From Rhizobium sp. Leaf371 (lineage in GTDB: Bacteria; Pseudomonadota; Alphaproteobacteria; Rhizobiales; Rhizobiaceae), in NCBI RefSeq assembly GCF_001424045.1, contig NZ_LMQB01000024.1:186001-250000 (forward strand): DNA of 64,000 nt, given 5' to 3'. Position numbers and translations under genes: made by a program. Below the pieces are notes generated by a model. It saw only the letters and a list, made by a program, of their open reading frames with translations. It was not told the origin of the DNA and ran no database searches. Below, piece by piece: positions 18,136-28,632 of the stretch. Position 1 is the first letter of the stretch. Every line of letters starts with the position of its first letter.

Positions 18136-19335
18136 ATGACCTTCAAGACCCTCGATGACCTGACCGACATCGCCGGCAAGCGCGTGCTCGTGCGCGTCGA
18201 TCTGAACGTGCCGACCAAGGACGGCAAGGTGACCGACGCGACCCGCATCGAGCGCGTCGTGCCGACGATCCGCGAACTCTCCGAAAAGGGCGCCAAGGTC
18301 ATCCTGCTCGCCCATTTCGGCCGTCCCAAGGGCGAACCGGTCGCCGACATGTCGCTGGAGCCGATCGCCGCCGCCGTCGAGGACATCATCGACCAGCGCG
18401 TTCATTTCGCCGCCGACAGCATCGGCGAAACGGCGGCAAGCGCCGTTGCCGGCCTTGAGAACGGCGACATCCTGCTGCTCGAGAACACCCGCTTCCACAA
18501 GGGCGAGGAAAAGAACGACCCCGCATTCACCAAGGCGCTGGCCGCCAACGGCGACATCTATGTCAACGACGCCTTCTCCGCCGCGCACCGCGCCCATTCC
18601 TCGACGGAAGGTCTCGCGCACCTGCTGCCGGCTTACGCCGGCCGGACCATGCAGGCCGAGCTCGAAGCGCTGGAGGCCGGCCTCGGCAATCCCAAGCGTC
18701 CCGTCGTCGCCATCGTCGGCGGCGCCAAGGTGTCCACGAAGATCGATCTGCTCACCAACCTCGTGAAGAAGGTGGACGCGCTGGTCATCGGCGGCGGCAT
18801 GGCCAACACCTTCCTCGCCGCCCAGGGCATCGATGTCGGCAAGTCGCTCTGCGAGCATGATCTGGCGGACACCGCGCGCAGCATCCTTGCCGAAGCGGAA
18901 ACATCGGGCTGCGCCATCGTGCTGCCGGTGGACGGCGTGATCGCGCGCGAATTCAAGGCGGGGGCCGCCAACGAGGTGGTCGACATCAAGGCGATCCCCG
19001 CCGACGCCATGGTTCTCGATGTCGGTGCGAAGTCGATCGCAGCCGTCAACGACTGGGTCAGCAAGGCGGAGACGCTCGTCTGGAACGGCCCGCTCGGCGC
19101 CTTCGAGATCGCCCCCTTCGACAAGGCGACGGTGGCCGTAGCCAAGCATGCGGCCTCGCGCACCAAGAGCGGCGCGCTCGTCTCGGTCGCCGGCGGCGGC
19201 GATACGGTTTCGGCCATGAACCATGCCGGCGTTGCCGACGACCTGACCTATGTCTCCACCGCCGGCGGCGCCTTCCTCGAATGGATGGAGGGCAAGCCGC
19301 TGCCGGGCGTCGATGTCCTCCACCAGCAGAAGTAA
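18136..19335 (+). CDS. pgk: Phosphoglycerate kinase
   Basis: A 399-residue monomeric kinase that interconverts 1,3-bisphosphoglycerate and 3-phosphoglycerate with ADP/ATP. The N-lobe motif [11 protein letters not shown] is at residues 16-26, with HFGRPKG and [14 protein letters not shown] following. The hinge and nucleotide site read [12 protein letters not shown], and the C-lobe ends [13 protein letters not shown] and [13 protein letters not shown]. Length is normal. Together with gap and fba it gives the lower glycolysis/gluconeogenesis set. Confidence 0.97.
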   Translation: MTFKTLDDLTDIAGKRVLVRVDLNVPTKDGKVTDATRIERVVPTIRELSEKGAKVILLAHFGRPKGEPVADMSLEPIAAAVEDIIDQRVHFAADSIGETAASAVAGLENGDILLLENTRFHKGEEKNDPAFTKALAANGDIYVNDAFSAAHRAHSSTEGLAHLLPAYAGRTMQAELEALEAGLGNPKRPVVAIVGGAKVSTKIDLLTNLVKKVDALVIGGGMANTFLAAQGIDVGKSLCEHDLADTARSILAEAETSGCAIVLPVDGVIAREFKAGAANEVVDIKAIPADAMVLDVGAKSIAAVNDWVSKAETLVWNGPLGAFEIAPFDKATVAVAKHAASRTKSGALVSVAGGGDTVSAMNHAGVADDLTYVSTAGGAFLEWMEGKPLPGVDVLHQQK

Positions 19336-19397
19336 CCGAACCCGACGCCTGCAGGAGACGCGTGACATTCATGCGTCTCCAGCGTGCAGACGTTCCA

Positions 19398-19476
19398 AAG
19401 CGCTTGCACTCGATTTGGCACAGGCGATTTGCGAAACCGCAAGTAATTCAACCGATTAAATTATTTTCAATCGGTT
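19398..19476 (+). promoter_or_regulatory. Candidate operator cluster upstream of fba
   Basis: Three inverted repeats lie in the 220-base pgk-fba gap. AAGCGCTT at 19398-19405 has the CG-centred look of a LacI-family site. TTGCG-N4-CGCAA is at 19429-19442. AACCGATT and AATCGGTT (19450-19457 and 19469-19476) form an 8-base inverted repeat inside an A/T-rich stretch that runs to about 19500. Carbon-responsive LacI regulators control such genes in alphaproteobacteria, so separate control of fba is plausible, but no regulator can be named. Confidence 0.4.
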
Positions 19477-19556
19477 TAAATATTTTAATTTATTTTGCAT
19501 CCCTTTCGACATCTGCTATTCCGGGAGGCAGATAAGCCAAGCCGGAGAGATGGATC

Positions 19557-20582
19557 ATGACCGAGAGACTGGAAGATATTGCCGCAGCGATGATGGCAAA
19601 GGGACAGGGTCTCCTGGCTGCCGACGAATCCACCGCGACCATCGGCAAGCGCTTCGACACGATCGGCCTTGCCTCCAGCGAGACCTCGCGCCGCGACTAT
19701 CGCGAGATGCTGTTTCGCGCCGACGAGGCCATGAAAGCCCACATTTCCGGCGTCATCCTCTATGAGGAAACCCTTTTCCAGAAGGCCGCCGACGGCACGC
19801 CCTTCGTCGATATCATCCGCGCCGCCGGCGCCGTTCCCGGCATCAAGGTCGATACCGGCGCCAAGCCGATGGCGAAGTTTCCGGGCGAAACCATCACCGA
19901 AGGCCTCGATGGCCTCGCCGACCGCCTGAAGACCTATTACGAGGCCGGCGCCCGCTTCGCCAAATGGCGCGGCGTCATCGCCGTCTCCGACACACTGCCG
20001 ACCTTCGGATCGGTCAAGGCCAACGCCCAGGCGCTCGCCCGCTACGCCGCCCTCTGCCAGGAAGCCGGCATCGTGCCGATCGTCGAGCCGGAAGTGCTGA
20101 TGGACGGCGTCCCCGGCGACCACTCGATCGAGCGTTCGGCCGAAGTGACCGAGGAAACGCTGCGCATCGTCTTTGCCGAACTGGCCGACGCCCGCGTCTC
20201 GCTCGAAGGCATGATCCTGAAGCCGAGCATGGTCATCGACGGCAAGAAGGCCCGCAAGGCGAGCGTCGAACAGGTGGCCGAGCGCACGGTCGCCGTGCTC
20301 AAGCGCACCGTTCCCTCCGCCGTCCCCGGCATCGCCTTCCTCTCCGGCGGCCAGTCCACCGAAGAAGCGACTGCCCACCTCTCCGCCATGATCGCCGGCT
20401 ACGACCTGCCCTGGGGCATGACCTTCTCCTACGGCCGCGCGCTGCAGACCGAAGCGCTGAATGCTTGGCAGGGCAAGGCCGAGAACGTCGCGGCCGGCCA
20501 GCGTGCCTTCACCCACCGCGCCCGCATGTGCGGCCTGGCGGCCCTCGGCGGCTGGAAAAAGGATCTCGAAAAGGCGGCCTGA
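19557..20582 (+). CDS. fba: Fructose-bisphosphate aldolase, class I
   Basis: A 341-residue Schiff-base aldolase that cleaves fructose 1,6-bisphosphate to the two triose phosphates. It has the class I signatures LLAADESTATIGKRF (residues 20-34), EPEVLMDG, MILKPSMV with the Schiff-base Lys, and FLSGGQSTEEAT. There is no zinc-binding His set as in class II enzymes. It has its own A/T-rich upstream region with candidate operators and a terminator 75 bases after the stop, so it is probably monocistronic. Confidence 0.95.
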   Translation: MTERLEDIAAAMMAKGQGLLAADESTATIGKRFDTIGLASSETSRRDYREMLFRADEAMKAHISGVILYEETLFQKAADGTPFVDIIRAAGAVPGIKVDTGAKPMAKFPGETITEGLDGLADRLKTYYEAGARFAKWRGVIAVSDTLPTFGSVKANAQALARYAALCQEAGIVPIVEPEVLMDGVPGDHSIERSAEVTEETLRIVFAELADARVSLEGMILKPSMVIDGKKARKASVEQVAERTVAVLKRTVPSAVPGIAFLSGGQSTEEATAHLSAMIAGYDLPWGMTFSYGRALQTEALNAWQGKAENVAAGQRAFTHRARMCGLAALGGWKKDLEKAA

Positions 20583-20655
20583 TCGCCGCCTGGTTCGACC
20601 ATTTCTGCACGGTTTCCTTCGGGACGCCGGCACACACCTTCTGGGAGGGAGGGGA

Positions 20656-20685
20656 CCTGGCCGCCATGTGCGGCCGGGTTTTTTT
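20656..20685 (+). terminator. Rho-independent terminator after fba
   Basis: The stem CCTGGCCGC / GCGGCCGGG (with one imperfect pair) surrounds a CATGT loop and is followed by seven Ts. It lies downstream of fba and before the PhzF gene. Confidence 0.85.
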
Positions 20686-20864
20686 GTGCTTATGGCGGCA
20701 TCGGAGCGCAGACGATGATGCCGCGCCCGGAATTGTCACGGTCACAAGTCTGGCGTTTCGCAGACGCCCTCTTCGACGCTAGATATGTCCCGTGGGCAGA
20801 GGCTCACAGCAAAGTTTCCAGATCTTTGTTTTCGTTAGCTTCAACGGACCGGGAAGCCTTCGCC

Positions 20865-21785
20865 ATGGCGCAGTACCATTTCATCACCGTCGACGTGTTC
20901 ACGCGCACGCGCTTCACCGGCAATCAACTGGCTGTCTTCCCCGATGCGCGCGGGCTCGAAAGCGAGACCATGCAGGCGATCGCCCGCGAGTTCAAATATT
21001 CCGAGATCACCTTCGTGCTGCCGCCGGCCGACCCCGCCAACACGGCGGAGGTCCGCATCTTCACCCCCAATGCCGAGCTTCCCTTCGCCGGCCATCCGAA
21101 TGTCGGCACCGGCTTCGTCCTGGCACGAGAGGACGAGGTGTTCGGCCGCAAACCGGGCGACAATCTTCGTTTCGAGGAAAAGGCCGGCCTCGTCGAGGTG
21201 GCGGTGCACCGCGATGCCACTGGCGCCGTCTCCGGCACCGCCATCATCGCACCGGAACCTCTTTCGGTCGCAGACAGCGTGCCCGCCGAACGGCTGGCGT
21301 CGATCGTTGGCCTGCCGCCGGAAGGCATCGCGACGCAGAACCATGCGCCTCTCCTCCTGTCCGTCGGCGTGCCTTTCGTCGTCGCCGAGATCCGCGATAT
21401 CGAGACCCTGGCGACGGCCACGCCGGATACGGCGCGCTTCGCAGAGGCCGCACAGCACTATGCGAGCCTTCCCGGCCGACTGTCGGTGTTCCTCTATGTC
21501 CGGCCCGCCGCGACGCCATGGCAGTTGCGCGCCCGGATGTTCGCGCCGCTCGGCGAGATCCCCGAGGATCCGGCGACGGGCAGCGCCTCGGCGGCGCTCG
21601 CCGCCTATCTCGTCTCGCGCGAGACCGACCCCGCCGAGACCACGGAGATGACGATCGACCAGGGCGTGGACATGGGGCGCCCGAGCCATATCCGCCTGCG
21701 GGTGACCGCGGCGGACGGCGGGCCGTCCCGCGTGCATGTCATCGGCGACTGCGTCGAGGTGATGCGCGGCGTGCTCACCGTGTGA
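20865..21785 (+). CDS. PhzF-family isomerase/epimerase-like protein
   Basis: A 306-residue protein that begins MAQYHFITVDVFT, followed by FTGNQLAVFPDA and EITFVLPP with the family's catalytic-type Glu at the start of that strand. RIFTPNAELPFAGHPNVG comes next and GEIPEDPATGSASAALA lies near the C-terminus. PhzF isomerises a phenazine precursor, but most relatives have no phenazine genes nearby and act on unknown substrates; that applies here. The start was placed at 20865 because the frame upstream lacks conservation and crosses the previous terminator zone. Confidence 0.9.
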   Translation: MAQYHFITVDVFTRTRFTGNQLAVFPDARGLESETMQAIAREFKYSEITFVLPPADPANTAEVRIFTPNAELPFAGHPNVGTGFVLAREDEVFGRKPGDNLRFEEKAGLVEVAVHRDATGAVSGTAIIAPEPLSVADSVPAERLASIVGLPPEGIATQNHAPLLLSVGVPFVVAEIRDIETLATATPDTARFAEAAQHYASLPGRLSVFLYVRPAATPWQLRARMFAPLGEIPEDPATGSASAALAAYLVSRETDPAETTEMTIDQGVDMGRPSHIRLRVTAADGGPSRVHVIGDCVEVMRGVLTV

Positions 21786-21816
21786 GCCTCCTGCGTGGCG
21801 CGCCACATGACCGGCG

Positions 21817-21972
21817 TCAGGGCCTGATCAGCACCGTCAGCATCATCATGGCGATGGCGGCGACCGCGACCTTCCAGAAATCGCGGCGATAGCGAAGCCC
21901 CGGCCATCCCAGCGGCTTCACCAGCTGGACCATCATCACGGCAAGAAGCAGGAGGGAGAGCGCTTTCGACAT
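21817..21972 (-). CDS. Small two-helix membrane protein of unknown function
   Basis: A 51-residue hydrophobic protein on the minus strand. It has one membrane segment near residues 5-20 (LLLLAVMMVQLV), a short loop with WPGLRYRRDFWK, and a second segment (VAVAAIAMMMLTVLI). It resembles small conserved rhizobial membrane proteins, but I cannot assign a family. Start at the ATG 21970-21972; a longer frame exists upstream but would be non-hydrophobic. It is convergent with the PhzF gene. Confidence 0.5.
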   Translation of the reverse strand: MSKALSLLLLAVMMVQLVKPLGWPGLRYRRDFWKVAVAAIAMMMLTVLIRP

Positions 21973-22219
21973 CGCCGCGACCTTAGAGGAAATTGCGCGG
22001 CCATGCGACGCGCTTTCGTCCGAACTTCGGGTTTCGTGGCCGGAGATTTGTGACCTGAGACCAAAGGGTTGGAGACCCGTCCTGCCCGGAGCACGGCGCG
22101 TCGCGGATGGCATGGCGGGACCGGGCTTGAACATCGTAGGGAGATTGATGCGCAAACCGATTCCGGTTTCAGAAAAATTGCAGTAGGTTCGCGCGCACGT
22201 CCGGAACAAGCGGAGTCTC

Positions 22220-23554
22220 ATGACCAGAAACCTCCTCCCCGTCGCGGCCCTTCTCCTTGGAACGCTTTTCCTGTTTCTCGGCAACGGCCTTCACAGCTTG
22301 CTCCTGCCGATGCGCGGCACCACGGAGGGCTATTCGGCCACGCTGCTCGGCCTGCTCGGCACGTCCTGGGCGAGCGGCTTCGTGCTCGGCTGCCTGACGG
22401 CGCCCGCCATCGTGCGGCGCGCCGGGCACATCCGGGCCTTCAGCATCTTCGCCGCCATCCTCGCCATCGTCGCGCTGATGACCGGCATCCATGTCGATCC
22501 CATCTGGTGGGTGGTGCTGCGCGCCTTCACCGGCTTCTGCACCGCCGGCACCTCGATGATCATCGAGAGCTGGCTGAACGAGCGCGCCACCAACGAGAGC
22601 CGCGGCGCGATCTTCTCGCTCTATATCGCCATCACCCTGTTCGGCGTGGTCGCCGGCCAGATGATCGTGCCCTTCGGCGACACCAACACCACCGTGCTCT
22701 TCATGGTCTGCGGCATCGTCTATTGCGTGGCCATGCTGCCCACCCTGATGTCGACCGCCGTGTCGCCCCAGCCGCTGAAGCAGGTGCGCCTCGACCTTGC
22801 CGGCCTCTACCGCAATTCGCCGGTGTCCTTTCTCGGCATCCTGATGATCGGCATCGCCAATGGCGCCTATGGCACGCTTGCCGCCGTGTTCGGCCGGCAG
22901 GCGGGCCTGCCGGATGCGGATGTGGCTGTGATGGTCAGCACCGTCATCTTCCTCGGCGCCGTCATGCAGTTTCCGGCCGGGCGCCTGTCCGACCGCATGG
23001 ACCGCCGCTATGTGCTCGCCGGCATTTCCGCCGTCGCCGCACTGGCGGGGCTCCTGATCTTCCTGTTCGAGCCGGCCGGAAAGGTGTCGCTGCTCATCAT
23101 GGTCGGGCTCTATGGCGCCATGTCGAACGCGCTCTACCCGATCGCCGTCTCCCACGCGAACGACTTCGCCGCACCGGAGGATTTCGTGAAGGTCTCGGGC
23201 GGCCTGCTGCTGCTCTACGGCATCGGCACGATCATCGGCCCGACGGTCGGCGGCCCCGTGATGACGACGATGGGGCCCTATGCGCTGTTCATGATCACCG
23301 CCTGCGCCCACGTCATCGTTGCGGGCTATGCCCTCTTCCGCAGCCGCATGCGGGCGGCCGTGCCGGTCTCGGAGCGGGACCCCTTCCCCGCGACCATGTC
23401 GAACGGTCCGCTGATGGCCACGCCTGAAAGCCTGCAGATGTCGCCCCGCGCGTCACAGGCCGCAACGGCCGATCCTGTCGCGGATCCAGTCCCGGACCTG
23501 GTGGCGGAAACGACCGCAGACGAACTCACTGGGGACGCGCAGCGCGACCCCTGA
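22220..23554 (+). CDS. MFS transporter
   Basis: A 444-residue major facilitator superfamily protein with about twelve membrane segments between residues 5 and 385 and a hydrophilic, Asp/Ala-rich C-terminal tail of ~55 residues. The inter-helix motif between TM2 and TM3 is weak, while the repeat version RLSDRMDRRYVL between TM8 and TM9 is clear. The sequence is closest in feel to YcaD-like efflux or uptake permeases (LLGTSWASGFVLGC, FTGFCTAGTSMIIESWLNER). The substrate is unknown. It stands alone in its transcription unit. Confidence 0.9.
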   Translation: MTRNLLPVAALLLGTLFLFLGNGLHSLLLPMRGTTEGYSATLLGLLGTSWASGFVLGCLTAPAIVRRAGHIRAFSIFAAILAIVALMTGIHVDPIWWVVLRAFTGFCTAGTSMIIESWLNERATNESRGAIFSLYIAITLFGVVAGQMIVPFGDTNTTVLFMVCGIVYCVAMLPTLMSTAVSPQPLKQVRLDLAGLYRNSPVSFLGILMIGIANGAYGTLAAVFGRQAGLPDADVAVMVSTVIFLGAVMQFPAGRLSDRMDRRYVLAGISAVAALAGLLIFLFEPAGKVSLLIMVGLYGAMSNALYPIAVSHANDFAAPEDFVKVSGGLLLLYGIGTIIGPTVGGPVMTTMGPYALFMITACAHVIVAGYALFRSRMRAAVPVSERDPFPATMSNGPLMATPESLQMSPRASQAATADPVADPVPDLVAETTADELTGDAQRDP

Positions 23555-23676
23555 GGCGGGCCGGCGACCGGCGACTCAGGCGCCGCCTGCTCGGTTCGGC
23601 CTTCTCTGTGCGCAAGGATGAACGAAGCCCTAACAGGATGACGATTGCTGCAGATCGGCATGGGAACAATAGCCGA

Positions 23677-23708
23677 TTAACCGTCCGTTAAGCATTTCGG
23701 TTTATACA
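23677..23708 (+). promoter_or_regulatory. CtrA-type box and -10 element of a candidate sRNA promoter
   Basis: TTAA-CCGTCCG-TTAA at 23677-23691 is an exact match to the alphaproteobacterial CtrA consensus TTAA-N7-TTAA. It lies where a -35 element would be relative to TATACA at 23703-23708, the layout of CtrA-activated promoters. The start of transcription would be near 23715. No protein gene begins downstream before the terminator at 23786. Confidence 0.6.
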
Positions 23709-23714
23709 TCATGG

Positions 23715-23813
23715 CATCCAGTTCGCTCTGGACTCAGACGTTTCAGCCTCGGCGAATGGTCTGATTTTCTCCCTGTTTTACCTTGAGAGCCGCTTTCCGC
23801 GGCTCTTTTTTTT
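23715..23813 (+). ncRNA. Candidate trans-acting small RNA
   Basis: Between the promoter at 23677-23708 and the terminator at 23786-23813 lies a ~100-base segment with no open frame. It can fold as hairpin CCAG/CTGG, then hairpin CAGAC/GTCTG, then an unpaired TTTTCTCCCTGTTTTACC, then the terminator stem. The exposed CTCCC is the anti-Shine-Dalgarno type motif used by many rhizobial trans-acting sRNAs (for example the alpha-r families). I cannot say which known family, if any, it belongs to. Confidence 0.55.
23786..23813 (+). terminator. Rho-independent terminator
   Basis: A perfect 8-base stem (AGAGCCGC / GCGGCTCT, 23786-23793 and 23799-23806) with a TTTCC loop is followed by eight or more Ts. 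It would end the candidate sRNA transcript, or MFS read-through. Confidence 0.9.
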
Positions 23814-23859
23814 GCCTTAATTCTGCCGCCACGAGAGCGCATTCATCAAAGTGTGGATG

Positions 23860-23874
23860 TTAACCCTTTCTTAA
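23860..23874 (+). promoter_or_regulatory. CtrA-type box upstream of rcdA
   Basis: TTAA-CCCTTTC-TTAA is an exact match to TTAA-N7-TTAA, 124 bases before the rcdA start. A TATGAG element at about 23899-23904 could be the -10. In Caulobacter, rcdA is a CtrA target and its product helps to destroy CtrA, so this site would form a negative feedback loop. Confidence 0.65.
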
Positions 23875-23997
23875 GAATAGACTTGCGTGTTTTACGCTAT
23901 GAGATCATTCTTGGTCTCGAGAAGAGCGGCGTTAGAAACTTTTTATCGATCCGCCCGTTACCTGACTGAGTGAATGCGTCCAACCAGGGAATAAACC

Positions 23998-24516
23998 ATG
24001 TCCGAACGCGGATTGAACACCGTCAGTTTTGCAGGCCACGCCGCAGCATCGGCACAGTTCAAGGCGCTCTACGCTGAGGGCATGGGACTGGTCGAGGAAA
24101 CGGCGAGCTACCTCGACGGTCATGGCCGCGCGGCCTCGAAGGTTCTGCCGCGCATGGCTTCCGTTCTCTACGCGGCCGAATCCATGCGTTTGACCACCCG
24201 CCTGATGCAGATGGCCTCCTGGCTCCTGCTGCAGCGCGCCGTCAACAATGGCGAAATGACACGCGATCAGGTTCTGTCGGAAAAGAACAAGGTCCGTCTC
24301 GACAGCTTCAATGTCGATCGCACGGCGCCCGGCTGGTCCGACCTTCCGGAAGGCTTCCGCGACCTGATCGACCGTTCGCTCCGCCTCCAGAACCGCGTCG
24401 CTTTGCTCGACCGCGAAATCTACCGCCCCCAGGAAGCCGGCAGCTTCGTGCCCGACAACCAGAACGGCGTGAAAGCCCAACTGAACCTGCTGCAGACGGC
24501 CTTCGGCGCAAACTGA
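23998..24516 (+). CDS. rcdA: RcdA-like regulator of CtrA degradation (DUF1465)
   Basis: A 172-residue helical protein of the DUF1465 family. It contains FKALYAEGMGLVEETASYLD (residues 22-41), a RLTTRLMQMASWLLLQRAV helix and a C-terminal LDREIYRP segment. RcdA is a proteolytic adaptor that, with CpdR and PopA in Caulobacter, delivers the cell-cycle regulator CtrA to ClpXP. The CtrA-type box upstream fits that circuit. A terminator follows 30 bases after the stop, so it is monocistronic. Confidence 0.85.
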   Translation: MSERGLNTVSFAGHAAASAQFKALYAEGMGLVEETASYLDGHGRAASKVLPRMASVLYAAESMRLTTRLMQMASWLLLQRAVNNGEMTRDQVLSEKNKVRLDSFNVDRTAPGWSDLPEGFRDLIDRSLRLQNRVALLDREIYRPQEAGSFVPDNQNGVKAQLNLLQTAFGAN

Positions 24517-24545
24517 GGCCTTCGCATCGACAGCGTCATGAAACG

Positions 24546-24567
24546 AGCCCGGCATGCCGGGCTTTTT
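24546..24567 (+). terminator. Rho-independent terminator after rcdA
   Basis: An AGCCCGGC / GCCGGGCT palindrome at 24546-24563 is followed by a run of Ts, just downstream of the rcdA stop. Confidence 0.88.
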
Positions 24568-24612
24568 CGTGTCTGGTCGTTGGCTTCGTCGGTTCGGCGT
24601 CGAGCCCGTGCT

Positions 24613-24797
24613 GGCCCCTCATCCGCCTGCCGGCACCGTCTCCCCGCCAAGCGGGGCGAAGGGAGGTGCGGCGCAGGTGCCGGACGACATTGAACTCTTT
24701 TACCAGCAGCATCTGTTGCCATGAGACCGGTGAGGCGTACGGCGTACGCCCTTCCCCCCGCGCGCGAGAGAAGGTGCCGGCAGACGGATGAGGGGCA
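24613..24797. repeat. Mosaic palindromic intergenic repeat (RIME/REP-like), copy 1
   Basis: A 185-base element bounded by long inverted arms: the left arm (24613-24637) contains CATCCGCCTGCCGGCACC and the right arm (24773-24796) its complement with one mismatch. Inner hairpins include CCCCGCCAAGCGGGG and a CGTACGGCGTACG palindrome. The arm sequence recurs at 28444-28470. This matches the style of rhizobial intergenic mosaic elements, which lie between genes and carry no protein. Confidence 0.75.
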
Positions 24798-24842
24798 GTC
24801 ACACGCCCAGCCCAAAGCCGTTGGCACCCATCTCGCAACACA

Positions 24843-24866
24843 CAAAAAAGCCCGGCGAACCGGGCT
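24843..24866 (-). terminator. Rho-independent terminator after rpmE
   Basis: On the minus strand, AGCCCGGTTCGCCGGGCT is followed by a run of Ts, about 50 bases after the rpmE stop. Confidence 0.88.
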
Positions 24867-24917
24867 CTTGCAATACAGTCCTGCAGCCCGCGCGAGAGCG
24901 CGGCGCCGAAGCGGGTC

Positions 24918-25139
24918 TTACAGGCCGAGGCCTTCGAAACGCTTCTTGAACTTGGAAACGCGGCCGCCGCGGTCCATGAGCTGCTGGTTGCCGCCGGTCC
25001 AGGCCGGGTGCGACTTGGGGTCGATTTCAAGGTTCATGGTCTGGCCTTCGGAGCCCCAGGTCGAGCGGGTCTCGTACTCGGTGCCGTCGGTCATGACCAC
25101 CTTGATCATGTGGTAAGCGGGATGGATATCAGCCTTCAT
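24918..25139 (-). CDS. rpmE: 50S ribosomal protein L31
   Basis: A 73-residue L31 that begins [10 protein letters not shown], with [11 protein letters not shown] and HPAWTG before a basic C-terminus ([12 protein letters not shown]). It lacks the CxxC zinc pair of some L31 forms, as is usual in alphaproteobacteria. The ATG at 25137-25139 was chosen because family members start with MK and a GGAAG-like site lies upstream. It ends in its own terminator. Confidence 0.95.
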   Translation of the reverse strand: MKADIHPAYHMIKVVMTDGTEYETRSTWGSEGQTMNLEIDPKSHPAWTGGNQQLMDRGGRVSKFKKRFEGLGL

Positions 25140-25430
25140 AACACTCTTCCTGCAGTTCCCGGGTCCATTTGTCGCAGCCACTTGCGGCTACCGGACCGAA
25201 CACGATAATGAAGCCGCAGACCGCGTTTCGGCCAACGTCTTTTCAATTGGATGCGGTGCCTATACAGGAAGGCCTCGGAGATAACAAGGGCCGACAACAG
25301 GGCCGGCCGATGATCTCATGGCCGAACATGATGGCCATACATCATGGCCAGACATGATCCGACCAGGATATGATCTGACGGCAAGACAGGCGACGCGTAT
25401 CGTCCGGGGACCGGACGAGTGGAGGACAGT

Positions 25431-27233
<1,803 letters not shown>

Positions 27234-27432
27234 CGCCTCTGGGCGGTTTTCCACCCACATCCGGGGCCGACGGGTGGAAGACCACCCATCACGGCGCGTT
27301 CGCACGGTAAAAGCGGCGCTCCGGCGGGCGCCGGCGATTGTCTGTTTCGATCCTGCGATGTCACTCTCCCGTTCGGCCGGTGCTTCGGAGGTTGCGCTGC
27401 CCGAAATCTCAGACAGTAACGGGAGGAACGCG

Positions 27433-28416
27433 ATGTCTGTCTTCAAATCCCTTTTGACCGGAGCGCTGCCGGCTTTGGCGCTGGCGCTGGCGGTCGGCAC
27501 CCATGGCGCGCATGCGCAGGAATTTCCCGATCGTACCCTGACGATGGTCGTACCCTTTGCGGCGGGCGGCTCGACCGACGTGGTGGCGCGCATCGTCGCC
27601 CAGAAGATGTCGGACGATCTCGGCCAGCAGGTCATCGTCCAGAACGTCGCCGGTGCCGGCGGCAATCTGGGCGCGAGCAATGTCGCGCGCGCCGATCCGG
27701 ATGGCTACACGATCCTGATGGGCACGGTCGCGACGCACGCGCTGAACCCGCTGATCCTGAAGACCAAGCCCTACGATCCCGAAACCGACTTCGCGCCCAT
27801 CTCGCTTCTGGTGCTGGTGCCGAACGTCCTCGTCGTCAATCCGGAACTGCCGGCAAAGACCGTGGCCGAGCTGATCGCCCTTCTAAAGGCCGATCCGGAG
27901 AAATATGCCTATGCCTCCTCGGGCAACGGCACGCCGCTGCATCTCTCGGGCGAGCTTTTCAAGAAGATGGCCGGCGTCAGCATGCAGCACATTCCCTACA
28001 AGGGCTCCGGGCCGGCGCTGAACGACGTCATCGGCAACCAGGTGCCGATCATGTTCGACAACCTGCCCTCCTCCTCCGGCCACATCAAGGCCGGCACGCT
28101 GCGGGCACTGGGCGTGACAACCGCCGAGCGTGCGGCCTCCTTCCCCGATGTGCCGACGATCGCCGAAACCGTTCCGGGATACGAGACCTATACCTGGAAC
28201 GCGCTGTTTGCCCCGGCCGGCACGCCCGAACCCATCATCGCCCGGCTGAACGGCGCCGCGAAGAAGGCCATGGCCGACCCCGCCGTCGTCGCCCGCATGA
28301 AGGACTTCAGCGCCACCATCGTCGCCTCGACGCCGGACGCGCTGAAGGCGCATGTGAAGGCCGAGATCGTCAAATGGACGCCGGTGGTGAAGGACGCGAA
28401 CGTCACGCTGGATTGA
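27433..28416 (+). CDS. Tripartite tricarboxylate transporter substrate-binding protein (TctC family)
   Basis: A 327-residue protein with a signal peptide (cleavage near AHAQ, residue 29) and the TctC fold: YPD-like FPDRTLTMVVPFAAGGSTD, NVAGAGGNLGASNVA, then PYKGSGPALNDVIGNQV. TctC proteins bind carboxylates in the periplasm and pass them to a TctA-TctB membrane pair. No tctA or tctB is nearby, so it is an orphan that must use a remote permease or serve in sensing. The start at 27433 follows a GGGAGGA site. Confidence 0.9.
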   Translation: MSVFKSLLTGALPALALALAVGTHGAHAQEFPDRTLTMVVPFAAGGSTDVVARIVAQKMSDDLGQQVIVQNVAGAGGNLGASNVARADPDGYTILMGTVATHALNPLILKTKPYDPETDFAPISLLVLVPNVLVVNPELPAKTVAELIALLKADPEKYAYASSGNGTPLHLSGELFKKMAGVSMQHIPYKGSGPALNDVIGNQVPIMFDNLPSSSGHIKAGTLRALGVTTAERAASFPDVPTIAETVPGYETYTWNALFAPAGTPEPIIARLNGAAKKAMADPAVVARMKDFSATIVASTPDALKAHVKAEIVKWTPVVKDANVTLD

Positions 28417-28440
28417 GGAGAGAGCCGTGGTGGGTGGGGC

Positions 28441-28595
28441 TCGCCCCTATCCGCCTGCCGGCACCTTCTCCCCGCCTGCGGGGAGAAGGACTTGAGGCAC
28501 CGCTTTCGCGCTACATTGAACGGCCGCGCGGGCCACGTCCCCTCGCCCCGCAGGCGAGGAGAGGGTTAGGGTTAGGGTGAGGGTGAGGGGCAGCC
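28441..28595. repeat. Mosaic palindromic intergenic repeat, copy 2, with GGGTTA/GGGTGA tract
   Basis: The left part (28443-28491) repeats the CCGCCTGCCGGCACC arm seen at 24621-24637 and adds a CTTCTCCCCGC / GCGGGGAGAAG hairpin. The right part has CCCCTCGCCCCGCAGGCGAGG, then a hexamer-like run of GGGTTA and GGGTGA units (28563-28590). It fills the gap between the tctC-like and OmpA-like genes. No gene is seen. Confidence 0.7.
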
Positions 28596-28632
28596 CCAGG
28601 GCCGCAATCGGGCCACACACACACTGCCCGCT

